Shown one piece after another: positions 26,883-35,342 of a stretch of 64,000 nucleotides of DNA (position 1 is the first letter of the stretch; every line of letters begins with the position of its first letter). The stretch is from Hallerella sp963656065 (lineage in GTDB: Bacteria; Fibrobacterota; Fibrobacteria; Fibrobacterales; Fibrobacteraceae). The stretch spans positions 62,001 to 126,000 of the forward strand of contig CAVKGV010000002.1 in assembly GCA_963656065.1 (NCBI GenBank). The letters are read 5' to 3'. The translations under genes and the position numbers were made by a program. The notes under the pieces were generated by a model. The model was not told where the DNA came from. It ran no database searches and was given only the letters and a program-made list of their open reading frames with translations.

Positions 26883-27467
26883 TCAGAGACGCTTGTTTTT
26901 CTTGGATTCGCGAATTTTTTGCAACCGCATCCGGGCCGTCGGATGTTTCCGATAGACAAGGGCGAAAAGGGGCGTTCTCGGGTATTCGCTTGCGGCGAGA
27001 GTTTCGAGCGCGCGTTTTGCAACGCCGAACTGGACCTGTTTTGCCGCCAACGCATCCGCTTCGTATTCTTCGGCAAAGCACAGCGCATGGAAAAAAATCC
27101 GGGACATGGCAAACAGCAAGTGAAAAAGGAAAAGCAGCTCGAACAACCCGAAATCCAGCTGGATTCCCGCAGCTCCGATAGAAAGTGCGCAAAACAGGGC
27201 GAAGCCTATCTGGAACGCAAACCTTACCAAGGCATGATGTTCCTTCCGGTGAGCCTTTTCGTGCGCGGATTCAAACGCGCCCCCCGACCGGAACTTTTCG
27301 AAATTCGCTTCGGCGGGAAAGATGTCGTTCACAATCGGGACGATTCGCAACAAGGCAAAACCATCCGCTTTTCCGTTTGCCGCGCGGGCTTCCCGAATTT
27401 CCAGAAAAATCCGCAGCGCGACTTCTATGGCGAACGCGGCAAAAAGGATCCATTCCGCAACGGACAT
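26883..27467 (-). CDS. M48-like membrane metalloprotease
   Basis: A 194-residue membrane protein. It has an N-terminal helix (AEWILFAAFAIEVALRIF), then a zinc-protease motif HEKAH (H69-E70-x-x-H73), two central hydrophobic helices, and a second-glutamate helix, EEYEADALA (133-141), followed by HPTARMRLQKI. The order HExxH, transmembrane hairpin, E-x-x-AD, HP-x-x-x-R-x is that of the M48/HtpX family in compact form. It probably cleaves membrane or envelope proteins. The start is ATG 27467, sharing one base with the upstream DUF4954 stop (TGATG). At under 200 residues it is shorter than HtpX, but all metal ligands are present. Confidence 0.75.
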   Translation of the reverse strand: MSVAEWILFAAFAIEVALRIFLEIREARAANGKADGFALLRIVPIVNDIFPAEANFEKFRSGGAFESAHEKAHRKEHHALVRFAFQIGFALFCALSIGAAGIQLDFGLFELLFLFHLLFAMSRIFFHALCFAEEYEADALAAKQVQFGVAKRALETLAASEYPRTPLFALVYRKHPTARMRLQKIRESKKNKRL

Positions 27468-29344
27468 CAACCTTCGACCTTCAGTTCCCTGAGCAGTATC
27501 GCGGAGCGGCGGAGAACATCTTCAAAGCGAGCCTTTTCGTAGGCGAGGAACGTCGAATCCGCAGGGTGCGCTTCGTCGTAGTCGTCAAAAATTTTCCGTC
27601 CGCGGACAAAATCCCTGTCTGTCCCGTGGAGAACGGCATCGGACCACAGCTTTTCAATCGTGCGGTAGCGCTTGATCAGATCGGCGAAAGTCTCCGCAAG
27701 CGAAATTTCCTTCACGATTCCCTTAAAAAGGTCGCCCGGAAAAATTTTTCTCGCCTCAAGCGGGCTCTGCCCCAAAATCGTCCGATCCGTTTCCGCCAAT
27801 GCGACAATCTTTGTCAAAAGATAGCGTTCAAGAAAACTTTTGTAGATAAGCGCCGCCGAATGCCTTGCGGATTCCTTCAGGTAGTTGCTTCCAAGACCCG
27901 GGATATCGTCTTCGGTATAGACTTCCTTGATCTGGGCGCATTCCAGTCTGCGGAGCGCATCGAGCACCAAATAGGCGTTTTTGTCGGAAAGGATCTGGGA
28001 ATCTTCTGACGAGACAAAACCCTTGCCGCGGATTTTATACTTGTAGGCGTTCCGGGAAATAGCGTAGGCGTTTTTCCCATAGCACCAGGCAGGGCGAAGC
28101 TCGTTCAGGAAAGAGCGGACATTGTGCGTATGGGTGTCGCCGGGAAGGATCAGACTGAACGGAAAGCAGAGCCGCTGGGGAGATGCCGTAACACCGGTCG
28201 CAATCGCCGAATAGGGAGCTTCCGAAAAATTCGCGGGAAATTTGACATTTACACCAAGCCCAAAGAACATCCCGAGTCCGGGCATGATTTCCTGGTCGGG
28301 CATCCGGCTGGTGTGATTCGAACCGACATTCGCACCGTATCCCAGGTTGCCGTGTCCCGCAGGCCAGAGGGCCGCGATAAGCAGCGAATGATGATGCATC
28401 TGGGTGAGAGGTCCCACGAAACTGTGGGTGACTTCCGCTTCATCGATATGGACGCACGGGCAGATGATCGACGAATTGATGATAGCCTTGTTGCCCGCCT
28501 TGACGCGCTTCATCAGGACGGAATCCTTGACCAACGCCGCCGAGTGGATCTTTGCACCTTCCTGTGCGAAACTGTTTTCAAGAATTACGCCGTCGTAAAT
28601 GTATGTCGGCTCTTCAAGGCTTCCAAGAACCACCGAATTGCGGATCTTTGCCGCACCATCGATTCGGACATGGTCGCCTATCCAGGAATTTCTGACGATG
28701 TTCGTGTTAGCGACAATGGCATTCTTCCCGATGATTCCGCATGGCAAAATGACTTCGTTCCGCCAGGATTCGAGCAGCGCCGTGAAAGCGGCATCCGTTT
28801 CCGCGTCGGCTTTTGAAAAAAGCTGCAACTTCACAAGATCCGGCGTGATATCCGGGAAAATCCGCACCGAACGTCCGCCCATTTCGTTTCCGACGGAAAC
28901 TTCGGAAATAATCTGGTAAAGCGCCTTGCCGTTGGCGACAAGCGAACCGACATTCTGGATGACCGCTCCCTGCGAAACCCAGATGTTCGACATCAGGTTC
29001 ACATGGTGGAGAAGCGAATTTTCGATAATCGAATCGTGAATGGAGCACGAATAGATTCCCGTCGGCGAAGAAACATCGCCCGGCATCAAAAGCGTCCCGT
29101 AAAAGGCGGGAAGGAAAACTTTTCCCGAAAACGTCGAATCGAAAATCCTCGTCGGCGTAAAAAGCGTATCGACCGAGACAAGCGACCAGTCGTCCGAACG
29201 GTTGCCGTTCCCTTCGAGGATCTCGATTTCCTGTGCCGTCAAAGCCCTACCGCGGTTTGCGGTGCGTCCCGAGCGGAAAGATTCCGCATAGGGATTCATC
29301 GAACTGGCCTTGAGCGCCTTTTTCAATTTAAACAAGCGTTGCAT
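27467..29344 (-). CDS. DUF4954 family protein (left-handed beta-helix)
   Basis: A 625-residue protein of the DUF4954 family found in Bacteroidetes, spirochaetes and Fibrobacter. The middle (about 90-300) shows hexapeptide-type repeats (IHDSIIENSLLHHV, IGDHVRIDGAAKIRNSVVLG, IHSAALVKDSVLMKRV), implying a left-handed parallel beta-helix like that of sugar-nucleotide acyltransferases. It also has HHHSLLIAALWPAGHGNLGYG, with G-A-N-V-G-S-N-H following. The C-terminal part is alpha-helical. The enzyme activity is not known. The coupled M48-like gene suggests a shared envelope role (inference). Its start is back-to-back with the GGDEF-like gene at 29,413. Confidence 0.82.
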   Translation of the reverse strand: MQRLFKLKKALKASSMNPYAESFRSGRTANRGRALTAQEIEILEGNGNRSDDWSLVSVDTLFTPTRIFDSTFSGKVFLPAFYGTLLMPGDVSSPTGIYSCSIHDSIIENSLLHHVNLMSNIWVSQGAVIQNVGSLVANGKALYQIISEVSVGNEMGGRSVRIFPDITPDLVKLQLFSKADAETDAAFTALLESWRNEVILPCGIIGKNAIVANTNIVRNSWIGDHVRIDGAAKIRNSVVLGSLEEPTYIYDGVILENSFAQEGAKIHSAALVKDSVLMKRVKAGNKAIINSSIICPCVHIDEAEVTHSFVGPLTQMHHHSLLIAALWPAGHGNLGYGANVGSNHTSRMPDQEIMPGLGMFFGLGVNVKFPANFSEAPYSAIATGVTASPQRLCFPFSLILPGDTHTHNVRSFLNELRPAWCYGKNAYAISRNAYKYKIRGKGFVSSEDSQILSDKNAYLVLDALRRLECAQIKEVYTEDDIPGLGSNYLKESARHSAALIYKSFLERYLLTKIVALAETDRTILGQSPLEARKIFPGDLFKGIVKEISLAETFADLIKRYRTIEKLWSDAVLHGTDRDFVRGRKIFDDYDEAHPADSTFLAYEKARFEDVLRRSAILLRELKVEG

Positions 29345-29412
29345 AGTCTAGTATCCAAATTTAAAATACTATTTTCAATGGGGTATCGATTTTTTAGCCT
29401 GGATTTTCATCT

Positions 29413-29865
29413 ATGATTCCGAAATTTTTTCAAGATTGCATCAAAAAGCAGAAGTACGGGATAGTCATCTACCCGAACGACTTGTTTGAACTCCGCGTCC
29501 AGGAAGAAATGATTCGCGCCGATGAATACAAAAGTTACTTCGTCTATGCCGAAATGGATTTCAAGGCCATTCGCGAAGCACTACCAAAGGACAAGGAAGA
29601 GATCTTCTGGAAAGCGGTCCTCAAAGGTTTCGCGACGAAAGGGCGCGCCTCCGATGTCATCGGATTTTTGGAGAACGAAAGCGGCATCGGGCTAATCATG
29701 CTCGATTCCAAGATGGATGGCTGGCTACGCCTTGTCGGAAGATTCAAGGAATTCGCCAAGGATTCCATTTCCGATATCAAGCAACCAATCGATACGGTCA
29801 AGGCGATTGTCTATCCCGCCTACATTGAACCTTCGGTTGCGAACGTTCCGGAAGCCGCAACATGA
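29413..29865 (+). CDS. small GGDEF-like protein of unknown function
   Basis: A 150-residue cytoplasmic protein, not firmly assigned. Residues 75-110 (KGRASDVIGFLENESGIGLIMLDS) resemble the R-x-SD-x-x-G core of the GGDEF-like nucleotide-cyclase fold, with the GGDEF site replaced by ENESGIG, so it is presumably inactive in making c-di-GMP. Similar degenerate modules occur next to polysaccharide genes in several phyla. Its stop overlaps the ATG of the following GT4 (ATGA), so it is made together with that enzyme and may regulate or scaffold it. That link is inference. Confidence 0.6.
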   Translation: MIPKFFQDCIKKQKYGIVIYPNDLFELRVQEEMIRADEYKSYFVYAEMDFKAIREALPKDKEEIFWKAVLKGFATKGRASDVIGFLENESGIGLIMLDSKMDGWLRLVGRFKEFAKDSISDIKQPIDTVKAIVYPAYIEPSVANVPEAAT

Positions 29866-31043
29866 AAATCCTGGTCGTCGGCTCCGTCTATCCGCGGTTT
29901 GAATCGGACAATGAAGTTCCGTGGCTCAGGAAGTCCGTGAAAACCCTCCACGAGGAAGGCGTCGAAGTTGAAGTCATGGCACCGTCATATCGGGGGCTTC
30001 GCTCGCACACGATTGACGGCATAAAGGTCCACCGGTTCCGCTATGCGCCAAAAAATCTTGAAATCCTGACGCACGATGAAGGGGCCCCGACAAAAATGGC
30101 AAAGCATCCTTCGATGCAGCTGCTCGCGATTCCCTACTGCATCAGCGGATTTTTTCTGTGTCTCTGGCTCGCCCTGCGGAACAGATATGACGTAATCCAT
30201 GCGCACTGGCCGTTTCCCCATGCGCTGATAGCCCTCAGCGCGTGCACGCTTTTCCGGATTCCGCTCGTACTGAATTTTCACGGTGCCGAACTCCTGCTCA
30301 TCCGAAAGAAAAAGTGGATCCGTCCGGTGATGAAATTCATCATCGGAAAAGCCAGCGCGATATTTGCAAACAGCCATTTTACGGCATCGAAGATTTCGGA
30401 GATTCGACCGGCGAAAATCGAATGGAGCCCATACGGATCTCCGCTCGCTACGGGTAAAATCCCAAGCGTTCACGCAAGGAACGGACGTTACAAGATTCTC
30501 TTTGTCGGCAGGCATATCGAACGCAAGGGAATCGAATACCTGATCCGCGCTGCGGCACTGCTCGATGCGGAAAAATTTGAAATCCGCATCGTAGGCAAGG
30601 GAAACTTGACCGAAAATCTTCGGGAACTTGCCGAAAAAATCTCTCCGCGAAATGTCACGTTCACAGGACCGCTTTCGCCAGAAGCTCTTCGGGAGGAATA
30701 TCTGCAAAGCAACTGTTTCGTCCTGCCTGCAATCGTTGATTCCAAGGGCGATACCGAAGGCCTTGGCGTCGTCCTTATCGAAGCAATGCAGAGCGGACTT
30801 CCGGTTGTCGCATCCAATGTCGGCGGAATCCCGGATGTCGTCATCGACGGGGAAACGGGAATTCTCGTTCCCGAAAAAGATCCGGAATCCCTGGCGAAGG
30901 CGTTTCAAAAGCTCGAAAGCGATCGTTCGTTCGAAAGGCTGCTCGTGGAAGGAGCGTCAAAGCGAATCGGCGAATGCTTCGACTGGAAGAAAATCGCGGA
31001 ACGACAAATCGCGGTATATCGCAGCTTGCTAGGCAAGGCTTAA
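29862..31043 (+). CDS. GT4-family glycosyltransferase
   Basis: A 393-residue GT-B fold enzyme. It begins MKILVVGSVYPRFESDNEVP with the acceptor-side domain (FHGAELLLIRKK). The donor side is ILFVGRHIERKGIEYLI, IRIVGKGNLTENL and a VLPAIVDSKGDTEGLGVVLIEAM segment (EX7E), then SGLPVVASNVGGIPDVV. This fits a cytoplasmic enzyme that adds sugars to a cell-surface glycan or glycolipid. The ATG overlaps the upstream GGDEF-like gene. No other polysaccharide gene is close, so the pathway is unclear. glk follows after 75 bases with its own promoter-like region. Confidence 0.92.
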   Translation: MKILVVGSVYPRFESDNEVPWLRKSVKTLHEEGVEVEVMAPSYRGLRSHTIDGIKVHRFRYAPKNLEILTHDEGAPTKMAKHPSMQLLAIPYCISGFFLCLWLALRNRYDVIHAHWPFPHALIALSACTLFRIPLVLNFHGAELLLIRKKKWIRPVMKFIIGKASAIFANSHFTASKISEIRPAKIEWSPYGSPLATGKIPSVHARNGRYKILFVGRHIERKGIEYLIRAAALLDAEKFEIRIVGKGNLTENLRELAEKISPRNVTFTGPLSPEALREEYLQSNCFVLPAIVDSKGDTEGLGVVLIEAMQSGLPVVASNVGGIPDVVIDGETGILVPEKDPESLAKAFQKLESDRSFERLLVEGASKRIGECFDWKKIAERQIAVYRSLLGKA

Positions 31044-31088
31044 TTTGCGAAATTCTCTGATCTTGGTCGCAAGTCTCTAAATTTTGGA

Positions 31089-31095
31089 TATATTT
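31089..31095 (+). promoter_or_regulatory. TATATTT promoter box upstream of glk
   Basis: TATATTT lies 23 nt before the glk ATG, with a normal GGAG ribosome-binding site between. This fits a conventional short leader under a TAnnTTT-type promoter. The -33 part is unclear. Confidence 0.35.
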
Positions 31096-31118
31096 AAGGG
31101 AACCTTTACGGAGTTTTT

Positions 31119-32186
31119 ATGGAATTGAAATGGATGAATCCCGATGCGGAATTTGAACGTCTGGTCCTGGCCATCGACGTCGGCGGAACCAACACGAACA
31201 TCGGTCTTGTCGCCTACAAGGAAGGGAAATTTACCTTGGTAATGAAAGCGGACTACGCTTCCGGGAAAATTTCCGGTTTGGAAGCCCCGATTGCGGAAAC
31301 GCTTCAAATCGCACTGGAGAAGCGCCCGGATTTAAAGCCCAGCCATGCCTGCATCAGTGCTGCGGGTCCCGTTGCGGAAAACCGCTGCGTCATGACAAAC
31401 CTCGCCTGGAAAGTTGACGGAGACGATCTCACGGCAAAGCTCGGATTTCCCGTGATGGTCGTAAACGACTTCGTCGCGATAAGCTATGGCATTCCGACAC
31501 TAACCGTAAACGACGCCAACCAGATTTACAAGATGCCTCACCTAGACGGTTCGACTCCCGATTCAAAGCCGGCGACAAAAGTTGTCATCGGACCGGGCAC
31601 CGGAATGGGCGTTTCCTTCTTGGTCCACGACGGAGAAAAATATATCCCGGCGAGTTCCGAGGGCGGACACATCACCTTCGCACCATTCGATGCGGATTCG
31701 CAAGATTTCCGCGATTACATGCAGAAACGGCTAGGACAAGTTCCGGGCGTGGAACCTCTTTGCGCGGGACAGGGACTTGCACATCTCTATGAATGGTGGC
31801 GCGACACGCGCGGCGTTCCCGACAACGAAGCGTTTAAAAAAATCGAAGAGACCGTTTGGAGCGACCGGCCAAAGTATATCAGCCGGGCAAGCGACACGGA
31901 TCCCGTCGCCGCCGAGATGATGCGTCTGTGGGTGAAAATGCTTGCCCGTTACGCAAGCGACGTCTGTGCGATGTTCCTTCCGTTTGGAGGCTTCTACCTT
32001 GCGGGCGGGGCGATGCAAAAGGATTTGCGCTGGCTTGTAAACGACAACCTGTTTATGAAATTCTTTGAACGGAACTACAACCCGAACATCTTGCCGCTCT
32101 TGAAAAAAATTCCGATCTATGTCATCAAGGATTACAGCATCAGCCTGTATGGCGCAGCTAACGCAAGCGTCAATCTACAGCGCTGA
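31119..32186 (+). CDS. glk: glucokinase
   Basis: A 355-residue ROK-unrelated glucokinase of the Glk type, phosphorylating glucose with ATP at the head of glycolysis in the cytoplasm. Motifs: phosphate-binding LAIDVGGTNTNIG near residue 18, VVNDFVAISYG (catalytic Asp), GPGTGMGVS and PASSEGGHITFAP (Glu/His sugar ligands), and GGFYLAGGAM near the C terminus. Length is typical. The gene has a GGAG ribosome-binding site and is closed by a terminator at 32,207. Confidence 0.95.
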   Translation: MELKWMNPDAEFERLVLAIDVGGTNTNIGLVAYKEGKFTLVMKADYASGKISGLEAPIAETLQIALEKRPDLKPSHACISAAGPVAENRCVMTNLAWKVDGDDLTAKLGFPVMVVNDFVAISYGIPTLTVNDANQIYKMPHLDGSTPDSKPATKVVIGPGTGMGVSFLVHDGEKYIPASSEGGHITFAPFDADSQDFRDYMQKRLGQVPGVEPLCAGQGLAHLYEWWRDTRGVPDNEAFKKIEETVWSDRPKYISRASDTDPVAAEMMRLWVKMLARYASDVCAMFLPFGGFYLAGGAMQKDLRWLVNDNLFMKFFERNYNPNILPLLKKIPIYVIKDYSISLYGAANASVNLQR

Positions 32187-32206
32187 AAATTTTCCTTTGA
32201 AACGAG

Positions 32207-32234
32207 ATGCTCCGCGATGACGGGGCATTTTTTT
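32207..32234 (+). terminator. intrinsic terminator after glk
   Basis: Stem ATGCTCCG/CGGGGCAT (one G-U pair) with a 6-base loop, then seven Ts. It separates glk from the convergent NAT-like gene. Confidence 0.88.
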
Positions 32235-32267
32235 GTACGCGGACTTTCGCCTTTTAGCGAGCCGTCA

Positions 32268-33014
32268 TTACTTTATATGTAAAATGCCAAAAGCCGTTTC
32301 GAGCGTTTCCCTTTCGATGCCGAAAATCGCATGCAGGCGTTCGATGCGCTCCGATGGATTGATTCGCTCCAAGCGGGAACCGTTCCTGTCGCGGACGAGA
32401 AGATTCCCTTTTTGGTAATAGTATTGGACGCCTTTTTCCCTATCGAGCCTGTTCAGAACGGGATAAGTCATCATCTCCCTGTCAAAGGATTCGCTCCAGT
32501 GCTTTTGAAATTCCCGCGGCGAAACACCTCGGATATCGAATTCAAACCGGAGCTTCATCTGGCCGTGAGCGGAACCGGTATAAAGCGCAAGGACTCCGTT
32601 TTCAAAGTCCAGCCGGACGGCATTTGGAACCAGTGGAAAAAAAGCCTGGGACTTCTGGAAAGGAACCGCTTCCGGAATCTTGAGAGGATCGAAAATCAGG
32701 TAACCGGGATCGAGCAAAAAGTTTTCTCCGTCGGCGGGCAGCAACAGGGCGCAGTGAACATTTTTTTCGATTCGCCTGTCGCCCATCAAAAGCTTCGGCG
32801 CGTATCCCATACGGAGAAGCTCCTGGTAGAGATGCCATGTCAGGCTGAAACATGTTCCGCCTCCCATCCAGGCATCCAAATCGTTTTCGTAACTGTCGTC
32901 GAGTTTTCTCGCCAGGTCCGCGCTTCCCGCCTGGGAATAGCGGATAATTTTTGTCAGGTTTTCGTAGGTAACGTGCGAAATGCGTTCGCAAAGGTCTAGA
33001 ATTTCTTGCTGCAT
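32268..33014 (-). CDS. arylamine N-acetyltransferase-like Cys-His-Asp enzyme
   Basis: 248 residues. A cysteine-triad pattern is visible: C55 in WMGGGTCFSL, H87 in EKNVHCALLL and D102 in FLLDPGY. The 15-residue His-Asp spacing equals that of arylamine N-acetyltransferases (NAT), and the N terminus (YENLTKIIRYSQ) also fits. The protein is cytoplasmic. NATs transfer acetyl or other acyl groups from CoA to amines; bacterial homologues also act in polyketide or amide formation. A transglutaminase-like activity is the alternative. It lies downstream of the NYN gene on the same strand, 18 bases away. Confidence 0.72.
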   Translation of the reverse strand: MQQEILDLCERISHVTYENLTKIIRYSQAGSADLARKLDDSYENDLDAWMGGGTCFSLTWHLYQELLRMGYAPKLLMGDRRIEKNVHCALLLPADGENFLLDPGYLIFDPLKIPEAVPFQKSQAFFPLVPNAVRLDFENGVLALYTGSAHGQMKLRFEFDIRGVSPREFQKHWSESFDREMMTYPVLNRLDREKGVQYYYQKGNLLVRDRNGSRLERINPSERIERLHAIFGIERETLETAFGILHIK

Positions 33015-33032
33015 CGTGAAAAATTTAACGGT

Positions 33033-33746
33033 TCACTTTTTGTTTCGGAAAAACACTTGCCCTTTGGAATTTTTGCGTTCCCCGAAGTATTCCGTTGCGC
33101 GAATCAACTGAGCCCATTTTGTGTAACCAAAACTTCGCGGACTCAAACGGACCAGCTGGTTTATCTGTTGCGAAATCGCGGATGATTCCGCCCAGCCGTC
33201 ATCGTCGGATTTTTCGTTGATCGCTTCACGGATAGCTTTCATAATTTTTGTGTTTCCGCGGAGCTTGTTCTTGTCGATTTTTTCGAGTGTGCTTGTAGAA
33301 TCGTCGTTTTCGGTCGGTTCCTTGAACTTGTCGATGTAAGTAAACGTATTACAGGAATCAATAAAAGGCTGCGGAGTTTTTTCTTCACCAAAACCGATGA
33401 CCTGCTTGGATTTGGCCCGAAGCTTCATCGCCAAGGGCGTAAAATCGCTATCGCTACTGACGATGGCAAACAAATCGACGTTTTCCGTAAAAAGGATTTC
33501 CATTGCGTCAATCGTCATCGCCAAATCCGTCGCATTTTTTCCTCGGGTGTAGGGAAACTGCTGGACAGGCTGGATGGCGAAAGGATGTAAAACTTTTTCC
33601 CAGGGATTCGTTCCTTTCCAGTTGCCGTAGGCGCGCCTTATGTTGGTTTCGCCATATTTGGAAAGTTCTTCCATGATGCCGTAGATGGCGTCGGCCTTGG
33701 CATTGTCGCAATCGATTATCAGGGCGATCTTGTTTTCCGTGCTCAT
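33033..33746 (-). CDS. NYN-domain ribonuclease with LOTUS/OST-HTH domain
   Basis: 237 residues. The N-terminal NYN (PIN-like) domain is IALIIDCDNAKADAIYGIM, then TNIRRAYGNW, GKNATDLAMTIDAMEI and VSSDSDFTPLAMKLR. The acidic residues of DCDN, NATD and DSDF make up the metal site. The C-terminal region (about 160-237) reads as a LOTUS/OST-HTH RNA-binding domain ending in SPRSFGYTKWAQLIRAT. Family members (LabA/LimkainB type) are thought to be RNases, but bacterial targets are mostly unknown. Start is ATG 33746; it has no Shine-Dalgarno and sits 5 nt behind a TATATTT box. An earlier in-frame ATG at 33785 would overlap mnmE. Confidence 0.85.
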   Translation of the reverse strand: MSTENKIALIIDCDNAKADAIYGIMEELSKYGETNIRRAYGNWKGTNPWEKVLHPFAIQPVQQFPYTRGKNATDLAMTIDAMEILFTENVDLFAIVSSDSDFTPLAMKLRAKSKQVIGFGEEKTPQPFIDSCNTFTYIDKFKEPTENDDSTSTLEKIDKNKLRGNTKIMKAIREAINEKSDDDGWAESSAISQQINQLVRLSPRSFGYTKWAQLIRATEYFGERKNSKGQVFFRNKK

Positions 33747-33751
33747 GGAGA

Positions 33752-33758
33752 AAATATA
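33752..33758 (-). promoter_or_regulatory. TATATTT box 5 nt before the NYN-LOTUS start
   Basis: On the minus strand TATATTT is followed by five bases (TCTCC) and the ATG. No Shine-Dalgarno is possible in this space, so a transcript from this box would be leaderless. The box lies just beyond the 3' end of mnmE. Confidence 0.4.
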
Positions 33759-33769
33759 GGATTTGGCGG

Positions 33770-35119
33770 TTATTTCCCGATGCAAAATCCGCTGAAAATC
33801 GTCTGCAAGACATCTTCGCTTGAAATTTCACCGACAATGGACGCAAGGGAATTCAGGACCGTGCGCATTTCAAAGGCGATGAGTTCCACGGCGGGGTCTG
33901 TTTCAAGCAAATTCTGGATACGGTCAATTCCAGACAAAGCTTCGCGGAGAGCGGCGCATTCGCGTTCATTCGTAATCCAGTATTCGTCTCCGCTTTCTCC
34001 ATGCGGGAAAAGCGTCTCGTCCAATTTTTTCTTGAACGCTTCAAGTCCCGCTCCGGTTTTCGCCGAGAGGTTCATTTGTACGCAACCAGAATTTTCCACA
34101 GGTTCTGTAGAAAGATTTAGGTCCGACTTGGAAAAGACAATCCAGCGCCCATTTTCCTTGGCTTCGGCGATTTGCTTTTTTGTTTCATCGGACTTGAGCG
34201 TCGTAGGATCGACAAGACAAACGGCGAGATCCGCGGATTCAATGGCGGTTTCGCTCTGCACCATGGAACGTTTGTCCAGTTCGCTCTGCGGCATTTCGGC
34301 GATTCCCGCCGTATCGACAAGCGTCACTTCGCCGGAAGAAAGAAGGAGCGAGACCTCGATAAAGTCGCGGGTAGTCCCCGGGATATCGCTTACGAGCACG
34401 CGCTCTTCTTTGAGCAGAGCATTCAGCAGACTGGACTTTCCGGCGTTCGGAGAACCGTAAAGGACAACGCGCGGTTTGCGGTTGAGCGAGCCGGAATTTT
34501 TGAAATGCGCGATCAAGTTTTGAATCCGCCGATGGATTTCGTCAAAGCGTTCTTTCCATCCGCTCACATCCGGATTCGCTTCTTCTTCGACAAAATCGAC
34601 ATCGAGTTCTATCCGGGCGGAGATTTCTTTTAATTTGTGTGTAAGCTCACGAACCTCTTTTGAAAATTTTCCAGAAAGGAGCTTATGCGCATTTTCAACC
34701 CCGGCAAACGTCTGGCTGTGGATGACATCGGCGACGCTTTCCGCCTGCACCAAATCCATTTTCCCGTTCAAGAAGGCGCGCTTGGTATATTCGCCACGGA
34801 AAGCGATGCGTACATTTGGAATTCGGCACATCGCTTCGATAAGGCTCCGGACAATCAGCGGATTTCCATGCGGGAAAAGTTCAAGCGAATCCTCGCCGGT
34901 ATAGGAATTCGGTCCGGCATAAAAAATAAACACGAGCGAATCGAGGAGCTTTTTTGTCTGCGGATGACGAGCCGCCGCAAGCGTCGCCATTCGAGGCGTC
35001 GGAGATTCTACGCCGAACATTTTCTGCAAGATTGTGCGCGTTTCCGGTCCGCTTACCCGGACGACCGCCAGGGCGGATGTCCCGTTTGGACTTGCTTGGG
35101 CTACGATTGTCTGTTCCAC
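33770..35119 (-). CDS. mnmE: tRNA uridine-5-carboxymethylaminomethyl modification GTPase MnmE
   Basis: A 449-residue MnmE. The N-terminal folate-binding domain begins EQTIVAQASPNGTSALAVVR; a GTPase domain (YGSPNAGKSSLLNALL, DIPGTTRDFIE, DTAG) is set in helical regions; the C terminus ends FSGFCIGK with the catalytic Cys. With MnmG it builds the cmnm5 group on wobble U34 of several tRNAs. The start is GTG 35119, which gives the canonical length; the extra upstream frame (to 35239) has no similarity. The GTG lies 5 nt behind a TATATTT box. Confidence 0.95.
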   Translation of the reverse strand: MEQTIVAQASPNGTSALAVVRVSGPETRTILQKMFGVESPTPRMATLAAARHPQTKKLLDSLVFIFYAGPNSYTGEDSLELFPHGNPLIVRSLIEAMCRIPNVRIAFRGEYTKRAFLNGKMDLVQAESVADVIHSQTFAGVENAHKLLSGKFSKEVRELTHKLKEISARIELDVDFVEEEANPDVSGWKERFDEIHRRIQNLIAHFKNSGSLNRKPRVVLYGSPNAGKSSLLNALLKEERVLVSDIPGTTRDFIEVSLLLSSGEVTLVDTAGIAEMPQSELDKRSMVQSETAIESADLAVCLVDPTTLKSDETKKQIAEAKENGRWIVFSKSDLNLSTEPVENSGCVQMNLSAKTGAGLEAFKKKLDETLFPHGESGDEYWITNERECAALREALSGIDRIQNLLETDPAVELIAFEMRTVLNSLASIVGEISSEDVLQTIFSGFCIGK

Positions 35120-35124
35120 GCGGG

Positions 35125-35131
35125 AAATATA
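35125..35131 (-). promoter_or_regulatory. TATATTT box 5 nt before the mnmE start
   Basis: On the minus strand TTTG, 17 bases, TATATTT and then CCCGC lead to the GTG start. The spacing matches that before the NYN gene. It predicts a leaderless or near-leaderless mnmE mRNA. Confidence 0.45.
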
Positions 35132-35342
35132 GTTTTTGTAGAAGTTTTCAAAAAGGGAAAACGGAAGCGTTCTAACGAGACGGGACACGACAAAGCAACG
35201 CTCGGGCTTTCGCCGCACACCCGAAGCGGAGCGCACCAAAGGAACGTCTTTCGGGATTCGATTTGAAAGAGGTTTGCCGGGAAATTTTTCCCGTAGGATT
35301 TTTTAAATTAAGCTGGAAACATTTCACTTTATGGAGTTTTGA

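Noticed and set aside
35119..35239. Upstream extension of mnmE
   Set aside because: The first 40 residues do not resemble MnmE; GTG 35119 gives family length.
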